A stretch of DNA of 64,000 bases from Victivallis lenta (lineage in GTDB: Bacteria; Verrucomicrobiota; Lentisphaeria; Victivallales; Victivallaceae), in the NCBI RefSeq assembly GCF_009695545.1, contig NZ_VUNS01000003.1, positions 186,001 to 250,000 on the forward strand. Reading direction: 5' to 3'. This document shows positions 51,699 to 61,903 of this stretch, one piece after another. The position numbers and the translations under genes were made by a program. A model generated the notes under the pieces. That model had not been told where the DNA came from. It made no database searches and worked only from the letters and a program-made list of their open reading frames with translations. The number at the start of each line of letters is the position of its first letter. Position 1 is the stretch's first letter.

Positions 51699-54263
51699 AT
51701 GGCCAATTCGACTCCGGTCCGGGAAGAAGAGTCAGGCTTCCGGGTCCGCTACATCTTTTATATTGCGCTTCTGCTACTGGCGCTGCTGGCGATCTTCTCG
51801 TATTCGCCGGCCGACAGCGCCGCGATTTCGGGGGGTGTGGACGCGCCTCCCGCAAACTGGATCGGCAATGCCGGCGCATGGTTCGGTTTCTGGCTCTTCA
51901 ACCTGTTCGGGCTGGCGACCTATCTGCTTGCGCTGGTGACGCTGCTGCGGCTTCTGCGCGCGGTCCTGCCCGGCAAGGGGCGGCCGCTGCTGTTTTTCAC
52001 CGGGGAGGCGATGATCCTGCTCGGCTCGATCCTGCTGCTGGCGCTGTCGCCCTATCCGTTCGTTTCGATGACCGAACAGCTCGGCATCGGCCGCAGCGGC
52101 GTCCCGGAGCTTGCGCTGGCCGGCGGCGCTGTCGGACAGGTGCTCGCGGCCCCCGGCCTGGAGTCCCCGGAGCTGCCGGAAGGGGTGCTGCGCCAGCTGA
52201 TCGGCGCGGTCGGCACGACGATTTTCGGCTGGGCGCTCGTGCTCGGCGGCACGATCATCATCTATTTCTCCGACTGGCACGCTCTGCTGCGCGACCGGGT
52301 GTTCGTGGCCCGTCCCGGCGAAGAAGGTTATCCGGAGGAATCCGTTCCGCGCAGCCGCCGGGCCGCCCTTGCGGCCGAAGAGGATGAGGAGGAAGACGAC
52401 GATGACGGGCCGGAACCATCCCCCGCTTCCGGCGGCCTCTTCTCCGGCATGCGCGACGCGCTGAGCGCGCTGCGCGCCCGCCCCCGCGCGGCGGAAGCGG
52501 AAGAGGGGGAGGCGGACGAGGATGACGAACCGGTCGAGGCGACTCAGCCGGACCTGATTGCCGCGCCGGAACCGGAGCCGGAACCCGAAGCGCCGCTCCG
52601 GGCATCGGCCGTTGCGGCGGCCGAGCGGCCGGACTGGAAAAAGAACATTCCCCCCGCTGCGGCGGATGCGCGCCCGCCGGCCGCGCCGGAACGCGGCATT
52701 CCGGCCGTCAGCACGAAAGTGGTCGAACGGGGCGAAAAGGCGACGGCCAGCGGCCGGGAATATGTGCTGCCGCCGCTGTCGATGCTGAGCAGAGGCTCCG
52801 ATTCGGTCGGGGAGGCGCCGGAGGCGATCGCCCGTTCCCGCGAGATTCTGCAGCGGACGCTCGACAGCTTCAAGGTTTCCGGCAAAGTTTCGGGGTATAT
52901 TTCGGGTCCGCGCATCACCCGCTATGAAATCTCGCTCGACGAGGGAGTCAACGTGAAAAAGGTCGAGGCGATCGCCGACAACATTGCGATGAACCTGTCG
53001 GCCAAAACCGTCCGCGTGCTGGCGCCGATTCCGGGGCGCCCTGTGGTCGGCGTCGAAGTGCCGAACACAAAGACTGAAGCGGTTTTCATGCGCGCCGTGA
53101 TGGAGTCCGAAGCATGGCAGAAGGGGCACGCCGCGATTCCGATCGTGCTCGGCAAGGACGTGGCCGGCAACCCGGTCATGCTCGACCTGGCCAAGGCGCC
53201 GCACCTGCTGATCGCCGGTTCGACCGGTTCGGGCAAGTCGGTCTGCATGAATACGCTCATCATGAGCCTGCTCTTCAAGTTCCCGCCGGACGAACTGCGG
53301 CTCATCATGGTTGACCCGAAGATCGTCGAATTCGAAGACTACAAGAAGCTGCCGCATCTGATCACCCCGGTCATCAACGACTCGAAAAAGGTGCCGATTG
53401 CACTGCGCTGGGCCGTGACGGAGATGGAGAAGCGTTACCACATCCTCGCGAAAGCGGGCGTGAAGAAGCTGGCCGAGTACAACAGCCGCCGCGATCCGGA
53501 GCCGGTTTACGATGAAAACGGCGTGGCGGCTCCGGAAAAGATGCCGGTCCTCATCGTCATCATCGACGAGCTCGCCGAGCTGATGATGACCGATGCGCGC
53601 AAGGATTCCGAAGCGTACATCACGCGGATTGCGCAGCTCGGGCGCGCGGCCGGCGTGCATATCGTGGTGGCGACGCAGCGGCCGTCGACGCAGATCATCA
53701 CCGGCGTCATCAAGGCGAATCTGCCGACCCGCATTGCGTTCCGCGTCGGCCAGATGGTCGACAGCCGGGTCATTCTCGACCAGAACGGAGCCGAGAAGCT
53801 GCTCGGCTCCGGCGATATGCTGTTCCTCGCCCCGGGCGGCATGGATCTCGAGCGCGTGCAGGGCGCCTGGGTCAAGGACGAGGACATCAAGCAGGTCGTC
53901 AAATTCGTTTCGGACCAGGTTCCGCAGAGCTTCAATGCGCAGGTCGTGGCCGAAGAGGAGGCGATGGAGGAGGAGATCGACGACAATGCGGTCGATTACG
54001 ACGAGGACGACTACACCGATATCGCGCCGGTCATCAAGAAGTACATGCGTCCCGGAGACGACGACAACGTGCGCCGCGCGCTCGAAGTGGTCGTGCTGGA
54101 CCGCAAGGCGAGCACCAGCTATCTGCAGCGGCGGCTGAAGATCGGCTACAACCGGGCGGCCGAGATCATGGATCTTTTCGAAGAGCGCGGCATTGTCGGC
54201 GCCGCTTCGGGCAGCGGCAACAAGCGCGAGATCCTGATTTTCGACGGCATGGACGAAGAGTGA
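51699..54263 (+). CDS. ftsK: DNA translocase FtsK/SpoIIIE
   Basis: 854 residues from ATG 51699; TTG 51690 is an alternative start. Four N-terminal membrane helices (about 15-190), an acidic and proline-rich linker (about 205-340), the alpha/beta motor domain with Walker A IAGSTGSGKSVCMN and Walker B VLIVIIDELAELMM, and the C-terminal winged-helix gamma domain (STSYLQRRLKIGYNRAAEIMD) that reads polar DNA motifs. FtsK pumps the chromosome ends through the division septum and assists dimer resolution. The linker is shorter than in enterobacteria, as is common. Confidence 0.96.
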   Translation: MANSTPVREEESGFRVRYIFYIALLLLALLAIFSYSPADSAAISGGVDAPPANWIGNAGAWFGFWLFNLFGLATYLLALVTLLRLLRAVLPGKGRPLLFFTGEAMILLGSILLLALSPYPFVSMTEQLGIGRSGVPELALAGGAVGQVLAAPGLESPELPEGVLRQLIGAVGTTIFGWALVLGGTIIIYFSDWHALLRDRVFVARPGEEGYPEESVPRSRRAALAAEEDEEEDDDDGPEPSPASGGLFSGMRDALSALRARPRAAEAEEGEADEDDEPVEATQPDLIAAPEPEPEPEAPLRASAVAAAERPDWKKNIPPAAADARPPAAPERGIPAVSTKVVERGEKATASGREYVLPPLSMLSRGSDSVGEAPEAIARSREILQRTLDSFKVSGKVSGYISGPRITRYEISLDEGVNVKKVEAIADNIAMNLSAKTVRVLAPIPGRPVVGVEVPNTKTEAVFMRAVMESEAWQKGHAAIPIVLGKDVAGNPVMLDLAKAPHLLIAGSTGSGKSVCMNTLIMSLLFKFPPDELRLIMVDPKIVEFEDYKKLPHLITPVINDSKKVPIALRWAVTEMEKRYHILAKAGVKKLAEYNSRRDPEPVYDENGVAAPEKMPVLIVIIDELAELMMTDARKDSEAYITRIAQLGRAAGVHIVVATQRPSTQIITGVIKANLPTRIAFRVGQMVDSRVILDQNGAEKLLGSGDMLFLAPGGMDLERVQGAWVKDEDIKQVVKFVSDQVPQSFNAQVVAEEEAMEEEIDDNAVDYDEDDYTDIAPVIKKYMRPGDDDNVRRALEVVVLDRKASTSYLQRRLKIGYNRAAEIMDLFEERGIVGAASGSGNKREILIFDGMDEE

Positions 54264-54376
54264 CGCGGAAAACGGCATGAAGATCGGCCGGAAGCCGCGG
54301 TTTTCGGAAATCCCGATTGCAGAATGACGAAGAAAGTATTATATTGAAACAGGATGATCATCCCAATACGGTAAGG

Positions 54377-55099
54377 ATGCAGAAGATGGAAGACCTGAGA
54401 AACGGGCTGCTGCCCGGCCGGAAGAAGGAAGAAGAGCCCGGACTGTTCGCCGCGGAGCCGGATCAGGCGGCGGAACAGCGGCAGCGGCGGAATGCGGAGC
54501 CGGAAGAGCCGGAGCTGCCGCCCGGCCCGATCGACTCCGAAATCCGTGAAGTGCCCGGCGCTCCCGCGAAGAAGAATACGTTCTGCCGGGTGGCCGGGGA
54601 CGGTTCGTTCGGAAGCTGTCTTGCCGAATTGCGGCAGCGCCACAATTATACGATCCGGCAGCTGGCCGAGGAGACCAAGATCCGTGAAATTTATCTTGAG
54701 GCGCTTGAGGCGGAGGACTACCGGAATCTGCCGCAGCTGGTCTATGTGATGGGTTACATCCGCAAGCTTTGCGCGCTCTACGGCGTCGGCAAGGAGGATG
54801 CGGACGCCCTGACCGCCGGGCTGCGCGAGCGGCTGCAGTACGAACTGCCCGAAGATATTTCCAAAACGGTGGTGGACCATGAGGTCAGCGAGGAGAACGA
54901 GCGTAAGCTGCGGCAGCTGATTCTTTTGATTTCAGGGGCGGCGGTCCTGATCGTGCTGGCGCTTGTGGTCGGCGGCGTGCTGATTCTGATGGGGTTGCGG
55001 AGCAGCGAATCCGCCTCTTCCCCTGCGGACCCGTTTAATGAAAATCTGCTGGTTGACCTCCAGCCGAAGCCGAAGCTTGAAGTCCAGGAATTGAAGTGA
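54377..55099 (+). CDS. RodZ-like helix-turn-helix membrane protein
   Basis: 240 residues from ATG 54377; TTG 54317 and ATG 54386 are possible starts. A charged N-terminal stretch is followed by the RodZ/HTH_25 domain (about 75-150: FGSCLAELRQRHNYTIRQLAEETKI, YLEALEAEDYRNLP, YVMGYIRKLCALYGV). One membrane helix (LILLISGAAVLIVLALVVGGVLILM) and a short outer tail without the usual DUF4115 domain complete it. RodZ links MreB to the elongation machinery. The truncated outer part and the long N-terminus make exact function uncertain. It follows ftsK. Confidence 0.8.
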   Translation: MQKMEDLRNGLLPGRKKEEEPGLFAAEPDQAAEQRQRRNAEPEEPELPPGPIDSEIREVPGAPAKKNTFCRVAGDGSFGSCLAELRQRHNYTIRQLAEETKIREIYLEALEAEDYRNLPQLVYVMGYIRKLCALYGVGKEDADALTAGLRERLQYELPEDISKTVVDHEVSEENERKLRQLILLISGAAVLIVLALVVGGVLILMGLRSSESASSPADPFNENLLVDLQPKPKLEVQELK

Positions 55100-55172
55100 A
55101 AAAGCGCGATTTTTCACGGAAACGGTGCCCGGTGCTGGAAAAATCCGGAATGGAGTGCTATAGTAATTGGTT

Positions 55173-55622
55173 ATGAAAATACTGCTGATCAATGGGCCGA
55201 ACCTGCAGCTCCTGGGCGTCCGGGAGCCGGGGATTTATGGAAATGACACGCTGCCGGCGATCGTGTCGCGTCTCAGGACGCTGGCGGAGGAACTCGGGTG
55301 CGAGCTGGTCGACTTCCAGTCCAATCACGAGGGCGCGATCGTTGACCGGATCGGCGCCGCGCTGGAGGAGGGGGTCGACGGCATCGTCATAAATCCGGCC
55401 GCCTACACGCACACCTCCGTGGCGATCCGCGATGCGATTGCAGCCGTGAAGCTGCCCGCCGTCGAGGTGCATCTCAGCAATGTGCAGGCCCGCGAAGAGT
55501 TCCGCAACCATTCGCTGACCGCGCCGGTCTGCATCGGCGTGGTGGCGGGTTTCGGGGCGGATTCCTACGGTCTTGCGCTGCATGCCCTTTTTTCCTGCTT
55601 GAAAAAGCGGGGTCAGAAATAA
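55173..55622 (+). CDS. aroQ: Type II 3-dehydroquinate dehydratase
   Basis: 149 residues, M at 55173. Complete small enzyme: [22 protein letters not shown] (active-site loop arginine and tyrosine), [46 protein letters not shown] with the catalytic histidine. It dehydrates 3-dehydroquinate in the shikimate pathway and works as a dodecamer. It stands directly before accB, an order known from many bacteria. Confidence 0.96.
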   Translation: MKILLINGPNLQLLGVREPGIYGNDTLPAIVSRLRTLAEELGCELVDFQSNHEGAIVDRIGAALEEGVDGIVINPAAYTHTSVAIRDAIAAVKLPAVEVHLSNVQAREEFRNHSLTAPVCIGVVAGFGADSYGLALHALFSCLKKRGQK

Positions 55623-55664
55623 AAGAGTTTCCAAACCCTAACAGTCCAGGGAGAGTTTTGTGCA

Positions 55665-56120
55665 ATGAAAATCGAAGAAATCAAGACGATAGTGAAGCTG
55701 ATGAGCGAGCATGATCTGACCGAGTTCAAGATCGAGGCCGAGGAGTGCAATCTCTGCATCCGCCGCGGCTGCAGCTCGCCGGCGCCGGTGGTGACGCAGA
55801 TTGCGGCTCCGATGCCGGCCGCTCCGGCCGTCGCGGCGGCGGCGCCGGCACCGGCCGCGGCTGCGGAGGCGCCGAAGGCCGCTCCGGCCGAGACGATCGA
55901 CTCTCCGCTGGTCGGCACCTTCTACCGTGCGCCCTCCCCGGAAGCGCAGCCCTACGCGAAGATCGGCGACAGGGTTTCCGCCGACACGGTGGTCGGCATT
56001 ATCGAAGCGATGAAGGTCCTGAACGAGATCAAGGCCGAGAAGAGCGGCGTCATCAAGGAAATCCTCGTCGAGAACGGTCAGCCGGTCGAGTACGGGGAAG
56101 CGCTGTTCGTAATCGAATAA
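55665..56120 (+). CDS. accB: Biotin carboxyl carrier protein of acetyl-CoA carboxylase
   Basis: 151 residues. N-terminal helices (KIEEIKTIVKLMSEHDLTEF), an Ala/Pro-rich linker, and the biotinyl domain with the biotinylation lysine in IIEAMKVLNEI (the usual EAMK(M/V) motif). It carries the carboxyl group from the biotin carboxylase to the carboxyltransferase at the start of fatty-acid synthesis. accC follows after 19 bp. Confidence 0.96.
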   Translation: MKIEEIKTIVKLMSEHDLTEFKIEAEECNLCIRRGCSSPAPVVTQIAAPMPAAPAVAAAAPAPAAAAEAPKAAPAETIDSPLVGTFYRAPSPEAQPYAKIGDRVSADTVVGIIEAMKVLNEIKAEKSGVIKEILVENGQPVEYGEALFVIE

Positions 56121-56139
56121 AAGGTGACGGAAAACGACT

Positions 56140-57513
56140 ATGTTCAATAAGATTCTGATAGCCAACCGCGGCGAAATCGCGCTGCGCATCATCCGGGCCT
56201 GCCGGGAACTCGGCATCCGGACGGTCGCGGTCTATTCGCAGGCGGATGCCGACAGCCTTCCGGTGCGGATGGCCGACGAAGCGGTCTGCATCGGCCCGGC
56301 CGCTTCGAGCCAGAGTTATCTGCTGATCGACCGGATTCTGTCGGTCGCCGCGATCTGCGACGTCGATGCGATTCACCCCGGCTACGGCTTTCTTTCTGAG
56401 AACGCCTATTTCGCCGAGGCGTGCCGCAAGCACGGCATCACCTTCATCGGGCCGACGCCCGAGGCGATGCGCGCGCTCGGCGACAAGGCGGTCGCCCGCG
56501 ACACGATGAAGAAGGCCGGGGTCCCGACCACGCCGGGCAGCGACGGCATTCTGCTTTCGGAGCAGGAGGCGCTCAAAATGGCCCACCAGCTCAAATATCC
56601 GGTCATCATCAAGGCCGTGGCGGGCGGCGGCGGGCGCGGCATGCGCATTGCGCGCAACGATGCGAGTCTGGTCCAGGGATATCACGCCGCGCGTTCGGAG
56701 GCCGAGAGCGCTTTTGCGAACGGCGCGCTCTACATGGAGAAATACCTCGAAAATCCGCGCCATATCGAAATTCAGATTCTCGCCGACAATTACGGCAATG
56801 TGATCCATCTCGGCGAGCGCGACTGCAGCGTGCAGCGGCGCAACCAGAAGCTGATCGAGGAAGCGCCGTCGCCGGCGCTGTCGCCGCGGCTCCGCGAGCG
56901 GATCGGCGCGGCGGCGGTCAAGGCGGCCAAGGCGGCCGGCTACACGAGCGCCGGAACGATCGAGTTTCTCTACACCGAGGACGGCAATTTCTATTTCATG
57001 GAGATGAATACGCGCATTCAGGTCGAGCACCCGGTAACCGAGGCGGTGACCCGCCTTGACCTGATCAAAGAGCAGATCCGGATCGCCGCTGGCGAACGGC
57101 TGAGCGTCCGCCAGAAGGATGTCCAGTTCCAGGGGCATGCGATCGAGTGCCGGATCAATGCGGAGGACCCGTTCAACAACTTCACGCCGAGCCCGGGGCG
57201 TCTCGAGCTGTTCATTCCGGCCGGCGGCCCGAATGTGCGGGTCGATTCGCATGCGTATTCGGGGTATCGGATTCCGACCTATTACGACAGCATGATCGGC
57301 AAGCTGATCGTCTGGGGAAGGACGCGCGAGGACGCGCTTTCGACCATGCGCCGCGCGCTTGACGAAATGACGATCGAGGGCGTCAAGACCACGATCCCGT
57401 TCCAGAAGCAGATCGTTTCCCACAAGAGTTTCAACGAAGGGAAGTACGATACCGGATTTGTCGAACGCTTCATGCAGGAGAGTTCGGCCAAGCACAAGGA
57501 GGACGGAAAATGA
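56140..57513 (+). CDS. accC: Biotin carboxylase of acetyl-CoA carboxylase
   Basis: 457 residues, normal length. ATP-grasp enzyme: [101 protein letters not shown]. It carboxylates biotin on AccB with ATP and bicarbonate. The last codon overlaps the ATG of the Asp23-type gene (ATGA). Confidence 0.97.
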   Translation: MFNKILIANRGEIALRIIRACRELGIRTVAVYSQADADSLPVRMADEAVCIGPAASSQSYLLIDRILSVAAICDVDAIHPGYGFLSENAYFAEACRKHGITFIGPTPEAMRALGDKAVARDTMKKAGVPTTPGSDGILLSEQEALKMAHQLKYPVIIKAVAGGGGRGMRIARNDASLVQGYHAARSEAESAFANGALYMEKYLENPRHIEIQILADNYGNVIHLGERDCSVQRRNQKLIEEAPSPALSPRLRERIGAAAVKAAKAAGYTSAGTIEFLYTEDGNFYFMEMNTRIQVEHPVTEAVTRLDLIKEQIRIAAGERLSVRQKDVQFQGHAIECRINAEDPFNNFTPSPGRLELFIPAGGPNVRVDSHAYSGYRIPTYYDSMIGKLIVWGRTREDALSTMRRALDEMTIEGVKTTIPFQKQIVSHKSFNEGKYDTGFVERFMQESSAKHKEDGK

Positions 57514-57983
57514 AGGCAGCAGCGAACAGCAAGAAGGCAGAGGCTCCGCAGGTCGAGAACACGACGGCGGCGCTGGAGGGTTCCGAACTCGGTGAAGTGA
57601 AGGTTCATGAGAACGTGATCGCTTCGCTGGTGCGCCGTGCGGCGCTGTCGGTCGAAGGGGTTTCGCGCCTCGCCGGCAGCACGCTGGTGGACAACATCGC
57701 GGAAATCGTCGGCAGCCGCCGCATGCAGTCGCGGGCGATTACGATCGAGATGGCGGACAACAACCGTGTTTCGATTGAGATCAAGCTGATCCTGAAAGCC
57801 GACTTCAACATTCCCGAAGTTGCGGCGCAGGTGCAGAAGGCTGTGATCGAGCGGGTCGAGAAGGTGACCGGCATGACCGTGACCAAGGTCGGCGTTCTGG
57901 TTCAGGACATCGACGAAGTGACGCCGCCGGAAGAGGAGCCGGACGACGAGAATGCGGAGATCGATTCGATCCCGATGAATTGA
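57510..57983 (+). CDS. Asp23/Gls24-family protein
   Basis: 157 residues. A low-complexity N-terminus is followed by the Asp23 domain ([74 protein letters not shown]) and an acidic tail. These proteins lie beneath the membrane in many bacteria, often tied to envelope stress or to the accBC operon as here. Translation is coupled to accC by a 4-bp overlap. Confidence 0.92.
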   Translation: MKAAANSKKAEAPQVENTTAALEGSELGEVKVHENVIASLVRRAALSVEGVSRLAGSTLVDNIAEIVGSRRMQSRAITIEMADNNRVSIEIKLILKADFNIPEVAAQVQKAVIERVEKVTGMTVTKVGVLVQDIDEVTPPEEEPDDENAEIDSIPMN

Positions 57984-57988
57984 AGAGC

Positions 57989-58013
57989 GGGGTGCGCCGG
58001 CAAGGCGCACCCC
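57989..58013 (+). terminator. GC hairpin between the Asp23-type and following gene
   Basis: Perfect 10-bp stem GGGGTGCGCC (57989-57998) / GGCGCACCCC (58004-58013), 5-nt loop, followed by only TTGTTG. It may be a weak terminator or an mRNA-processing site that lowers expression of the downstream genes. Confidence 0.5.
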
Positions 58014-58038
58014 TTGTTGCTGAAGAGGAGGTTTCGGA

Positions 58039-58575
58039 ATGTTTGAGCGGCTTTTCTCCGGTGAATTCTATCAGGAGTTGCTGAGCAGCGACTTCAACTG
58101 CGGCTATGTGACCGGCGCCGGCATTGTGCTGGGGCTTCTGGTCCTGCTTCTTATTGTCCGGCTCGTGCTGCGGATTCTGTTCCGCCGCCGCCGGTGCGGT
58201 GCGATCGTGGTGCCGAGTCCGAACGGGGATTTGACCATCTCGCGCAACGTTGTGGAGAAGGCGGCCCGGACGGTGCTGGACAAGGTCGGCGAACTTGATA
58301 TCCGCCGTATCCAGCTTTACCGGAAGGGGAAAAATTATTCGCTTCTGCTCTGCTGCACATTTTTCGACGGGGGGAACGGAGTTCCCGAGATCGCCGACGG
58401 AATCCGGGCGGATATTCAGGAGACTTTGCGGAAGCTGTTCGGCATTACGACGCTGAAACGGATTGATTTCCGGGTGGAAGAGCAGGGCGACGCGGCTCCG
58501 GCCGCTCCTGAGATCCGGGTCCCGGCCCGGCTGACCGATACCGGAGAGAAGCCCGATGCTGATTCTGGCCTCTAA
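58039..58575 (+). CDS. Membrane protein next to Asp23, AmaP-like in layout
   Basis: 178 residues, ATG 58039 with GAGGAGG. One strong membrane helix (GAGIVLGLLVLLLIVRLVLRIL) after a short N-terminal region, then basic residues and a soluble domain (SRNVVEKAARTVLDKVGELDIRRIQLYRKGKNYSLLLCCTFFDG) that resembles the Asp23 fold in its pattern of strands. In other bacteria the membrane protein AmaP anchors Asp23; the same arrangement seems likely here, though sequence similarity is only general. Overlaps the maf gene by 20 bp. Confidence 0.65.
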   Translation: MFERLFSGEFYQELLSSDFNCGYVTGAGIVLGLLVLLLIVRLVLRILFRRRRCGAIVVPSPNGDLTISRNVVEKAARTVLDKVGELDIRRIQLYRKGKNYSLLLCCTFFDGGNGVPEIADGIRADIQETLRKLFGITTLKRIDFRVEEQGDAAPAAPEIRVPARLTDTGEKPDADSGL

Positions 58576-59113
58576 TTCGCCGCGCCGCCGGGAGCTCCTG
58601 CTGTCGCTCGGAATCCCGTTCGCGGTGGAAGCCGCCGATATTGAGGAGATCGAATCGCTCGACGATCCGCGCGAGGTGCCGTTGCGCAATGCGGAGCGCA
58701 AGGCGGCGGCAGTCGCCGCCCGCCATCCGCACGACCCGGTTCTCGGTGCGGATACGGTCATCGTATTCCGCGATGCGGTCATCGGCAAGCCGCGGGACGA
58801 GGCCGACGCATTGCGCATTCTGCTCTCGCTTGCAGGCAAGACGCACGAGGTAGTCACCGGCCTTGCGTTGCTGCGCTGCGCGGACGGTTTCCGGCGAATC
58901 TGGCGTGAAACGACTCGCGTCACCTTCAAGCCGTTCGGCCGGGAGACGGCGGAGCGTTATCTGTCGCTTGTCTCCGTGCTCGACAAGGCCGGAGCCTACG
59001 CGATTCAGGAATCCGGCGAGTTTCTGGTCGAATCGGTCGACGGTTCCATCGAAAACGTGATCGGCCTGCCGCTCGAACGGCTTCAGGAAGAGCTGATGCG
59101 CCTCAACGACTGA
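58556..59113 (+). CDS. maf: Maf-family nucleoside triphosphate pyrophosphatase
   Basis: 185 residues. Begins with the Maf signature LILASNSPRRRELL; then VPLRNAERKA, DPVLGADTVIV (catalytic aspartate), GKPRDEADALRIL, SGKTH-like LAGKTHEVVTGLAL, and GAYAIQESGEFLVESVDGSIENVIGLP. Maf enzymes hydrolyse non-canonical nucleotides such as modified UTP, CTP or dTTP. The start lies inside the previous gene (20-bp overlap). Confidence 0.95.
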   Translation: MLILASNSPRRRELLLSLGIPFAVEAADIEEIESLDDPREVPLRNAERKAAAVAARHPHDPVLGADTVIVFRDAVIGKPRDEADALRILLSLAGKTHEVVTGLALLRCADGFRRIWRETTRVTFKPFGRETAERYLSLVSVLDKAGAYAIQESGEFLVESVDGSIENVIGLPLERLQEELMRLND

Positions 59114-59206
59114 TCCCACCGTAATAGGTCATGGGGCTCGGAGGGAGGGGCTTCATCTCTGCTTTTTCCCGGAAACGAGGCTGGATTATGCCGTCGGGCC
59201 ACGAAA

Positions 59207-60019
59207 TCAGAGTTCTGGGTCCAAAATCGTGACATCCTCCATTCCGGGTTCTTTTGCACCGGTTTCCAACGTAATGACTGCACGTATATGTTTAAAATTA
59301 GTATTAGTAGAAAATTCTACTTTTGATATGTTATCGGAAAGCAAAACAAAAACGGGATAGTCCGAAATCGATTCAGAGATAGTCAAAGTTTGACTCGCTG
59401 ACGTTGTGGTTTCCGCATGTGGTTCACGATATTTGTAATTTAAATCATTATTTCCCTCGAAGCACAACGGCCAAGACTCTTCGTTACTGATATAAATCTC
59501 AGAATCAGGAGTGGCAATCGCCATAGGAAGGGCACCTTCGAATATTCTCCACTTCGCATGCCCGTCTTCATCTTCTGTTAAAGCAAATTGTAAGGAACAA
59601 TACACTCTTTCACGTGAAGAAGCATGAAAGTGTTCATCATATACCGTCAAGGCACTGATATATTCCCAATATCCCCAAAAGTTCAATGAATAGACTTGAG
59701 ATGCTACCGTTCCGTCGGAAAATATTGACGGGCCGAGAGCCTTCCATTCCGGAACACCGTCAACTCCAACTAAAGATGCACTTGTGATCCATGAACTATA
59801 ATCGTGGACAGTGGAATCAGTGCATTTGATTCCCAGCTTGAAATATTCCGGTTCCAGCATCTGTACGGAGTTTTGGGTAATGGCGGTATCGTTGTCGTTG
59901 GCGGTTGCCAGTTCCGGCGCGGCAGAAAGGCATACCGGCGAAAATGCAATAGCGGCAAGCACTCCTGCAAAGAAATTCGTCCACATTCCCGAACCTGTCA
60001 TTCTGCGCTGTTCCATCAT
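59207..60019 (-). CDS. Secreted protein of unknown function
   Basis: 270 residues, ATG at 60019 with AAAAGGAGC upstream. Signal peptide (FFAGVLAAIAFSPVCLSAAPE). The mature part is beta-rich and acidic (MLEPEYFKLGIKCTDST; LTVYDEHFHASSRERVYCSLQFAL; TTSASQTLTISESISDYPVFVLLSD). No family recognised. AT-richer than the genes on its right, and placed alone on the minus strand beside the pseudopilin group. Confidence 0.6.
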   Translation of the reverse strand: MMEQRRMTGSGMWTNFFAGVLAAIAFSPVCLSAAPELATANDNDTAITQNSVQMLEPEYFKLGIKCTDSTVHDYSSWITSASLVGVDGVPEWKALGPSIFSDGTVASQVYSLNFWGYWEYISALTVYDEHFHASSRERVYCSLQFALTEDEDGHAKWRIFEGALPMAIATPDSEIYISNEESWPLCFEGNNDLNYKYREPHAETTTSASQTLTISESISDYPVFVLLSDNISKVEFSTNTNFKHIRAVITLETGAKEPGMEDVTILDPEL

Positions 60020-60217
60020 TTATGCTCCTTTTTTTAGCCACCGGAACTTTTCCGGTGATACCGAAGTGGTCAGGTGAAGGCGTCTGGAAAGCAATTTGAA
60101 AGAATTCAATTTATATGACGGAAAAAACGGAGTTCCGAGGGAAACGGAACTCCGCGGTATGAAAACGGGGATTGATCTTCGTGAAAGAAGGGAAGGCCCC
60201 GGACCTTTTTTCGTCGG

Positions 60218-60964
60218 TCAGTTCGGCAGCGAGCCGGTGATTCCCTGCTGGTAGGGTTCGTGCGCGTTGAAGGCGCTGTTGTTCGGGCCGTTGTTCGAGC
60301 CGTTGATCCAGTAGGAGCGGGCGATTCCGGCGGCGTGGCCGTCCGCGAAGAGCGCGCCGTTCGTCCTGCCGTGGGCGCCGAGACGGGTTGCCGGCGAAAA
60401 GCTGCTGTTCGCCGCGTCGTTCGCTTTCGGGCGGAAATAGAGCTGCATGCTGATGTTGCCCTTCTCCGTATCCAGCGTATCCATGAGCAGGATCTTCTTC
60501 GACACGTCCACCACCCGGGTCAGCTTCCGGCTGCTTTGGGCGTTTTTGGTCAGGTAGAGATAACCGTTCAGCCATTTGCTGCAGTAAAACGAGGTGGTCC
60601 AGCTCGTTCCGCTGTAACGCGGAATCAGCGGGCACTCCCAGAGCTTGTCCGGCTCTTCGTTCTTGCCGCCGTTGCGCCAGGAGGTTTTGCCGAGGTATTT
60701 TTCGAGAAGCTGCGGGATCGACTGCTTCGAGTTGGCGAACAGTTGCGACGCACCGTCGCTGCCCAGCGTCGAATAGGCGATGAAGTCCTGATTATCCCCG
60801 GCGTACATGATGTTGGCGTATCCGAGCTGTTTGGAACGGGCGATGCAGTCGGCGCTTTTCGCCCTGGTCCGCGCCTGATTCAGCGCCGGCAGCAGCATGG
60901 CCGCAAGGATGGCGATAATTGCGATGACAACCAGAAGCTCGATCAAGGTAAACGTTTTCTTCAT
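60218..60964 (-). CDS. Prepilin-type N-terminal domain protein (pseudopilin)
   Basis: 248 residues from ATG 60964 (GGGAGGTGC upstream). MKKT followed by the [20 protein letters not shown] helix; residue -1 is threonine. The exported part has [22 protein letters not shown] and the C-terminal [15 protein letters not shown]. It belongs to the same family as the proteins at 32148, 61067 and 61904. No partner catalytic gene is fused. Confidence 0.88.
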   Translation of the reverse strand: MKKTFTLIELLVVIAIIAILAAMLLPALNQARTRAKSADCIARSKQLGYANIMYAGDNQDFIAYSTLGSDGASQLFANSKQSIPQLLEKYLGKTSWRNGGKNEEPDKLWECPLIPRYSGTSWTTSFYCSKWLNGYLYLTKNAQSSRKLTRVVDVSKKILLMDTLDTEKGNISMQLYFRPKANDAANSSFSPATRLGAHGRTNGALFADGHAAGIARSYWINGSNNGPNNSAFNAHEPYQQGITGSLPN

Positions 60965-61066
60965 ACAGCACCTCCCGGATTTCAGAATTTCAGGAACTTT
61001 CAAGTAACCCAAGTATTTCTATAATCAGATCAGCCTCTCACTTCCGCTCTTTGCGGGCTTGGCGGT

Positions 61067-61792
61067 TTAACGGGGAAGATACCAAGTATTCCAAGCATAA
61101 TAGGGCTTCCAGATATTTCTGGAATTCTCTTCCGTCTTGGTCCGCGAAAGCGATGTGACATGGCCGTCGAACATGGCATAATTCGCGTTTCCGTTGTGAC
61201 GGAGAGCAACCGGATACCAGGTATCCATTTTCCCCTGTCCCCAGTAAGCGCCCGGCTGGATCATCCCGGTCATGTTCTGAAGACCTTTACTCAAATTCAT
61301 ATCAGGCTCACAATCACCAAAGTGGATCAATTGTGCGAGCCGGGCTCCTTTTCCAAGCAGGGTTGAAATTTTACGTGCCTGATTATATTTTGCATCACCT
61401 CTGTGATGTTCACCGGTTGCATAGTAATGAATGCCGTAAGTGTAAATCATATTCAGCTTTGTACCCGCCGGCGGATTGTCACGATATTTTTTCCACGGCA
61501 GGCTGTCCGCGACGCTCGGACAGAACATGGCTTTGTCATTGATGTTGTACCAGTCGTAAAACGCCGCGATCCAGGTGTCACCGCCCCAGCGCGGCTGGGC
61601 CGGCACCAGATAATCGTTATTATCATTTGTGTAGAGCATGGCCATCTGGCTGATGCCCTTGAGGTTCGAGGTGCAGTTGGCCGTCCGGCCGCGTTCCCGC
61701 GCCTGCTGAAGCGCGGGCAGCAGCATCGAAGCGAGAATCGCGATGATCGCGATGACGACAAGGAGCTCGATCAAGGTGAATGTTTTTTTCAT
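61067..61792 (-). CDS. Prepilin-type N-terminal domain protein (pseudopilin)
   Basis: 241 residues from ATG 61792, preceded by TTAGGAGATAGC. Same N-terminal helix as its neighbours (MKKT, then [20 protein letters not shown]). The periplasmic part is [20 protein letters not shown], with later [11 protein letters not shown]. It lies 103 bp behind the next pseudopilin gene on the same strand. Confidence 0.88.
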   Translation of the reverse strand: MKKTFTLIELLVVIAIIAILASMLLPALQQARERGRTANCTSNLKGISQMAMLYTNDNNDYLVPAQPRWGGDTWIAAFYDWYNINDKAMFCPSVADSLPWKKYRDNPPAGTKLNMIYTYGIHYYATGEHHRGDAKYNQARKISTLLGKGARLAQLIHFGDCEPDMNLSKGLQNMTGMIQPGAYWGQGKMDTWYPVALRHNGNANYAMFDGHVTSLSRTKTEENSRNIWKPYYAWNTWYLPR

Positions 61793-61903
61793 ATTGCTAT
61801 CTCCTAAATTTTCAGGAACTTACGAAAATTTCAAACTCTTATTTTTTTCGTGCCGAAATCGCTTTTCCACATTATCCTTTCAGATGGCGACTTGTAAAAA
61901 TTA

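Noticed and set aside
51774-54278. Open frame of 834 codons opposite ftsK
   Set aside because: Composition (many His, Arg and Asp) and absence of motifs mark it as the antisense shadow of ftsK.
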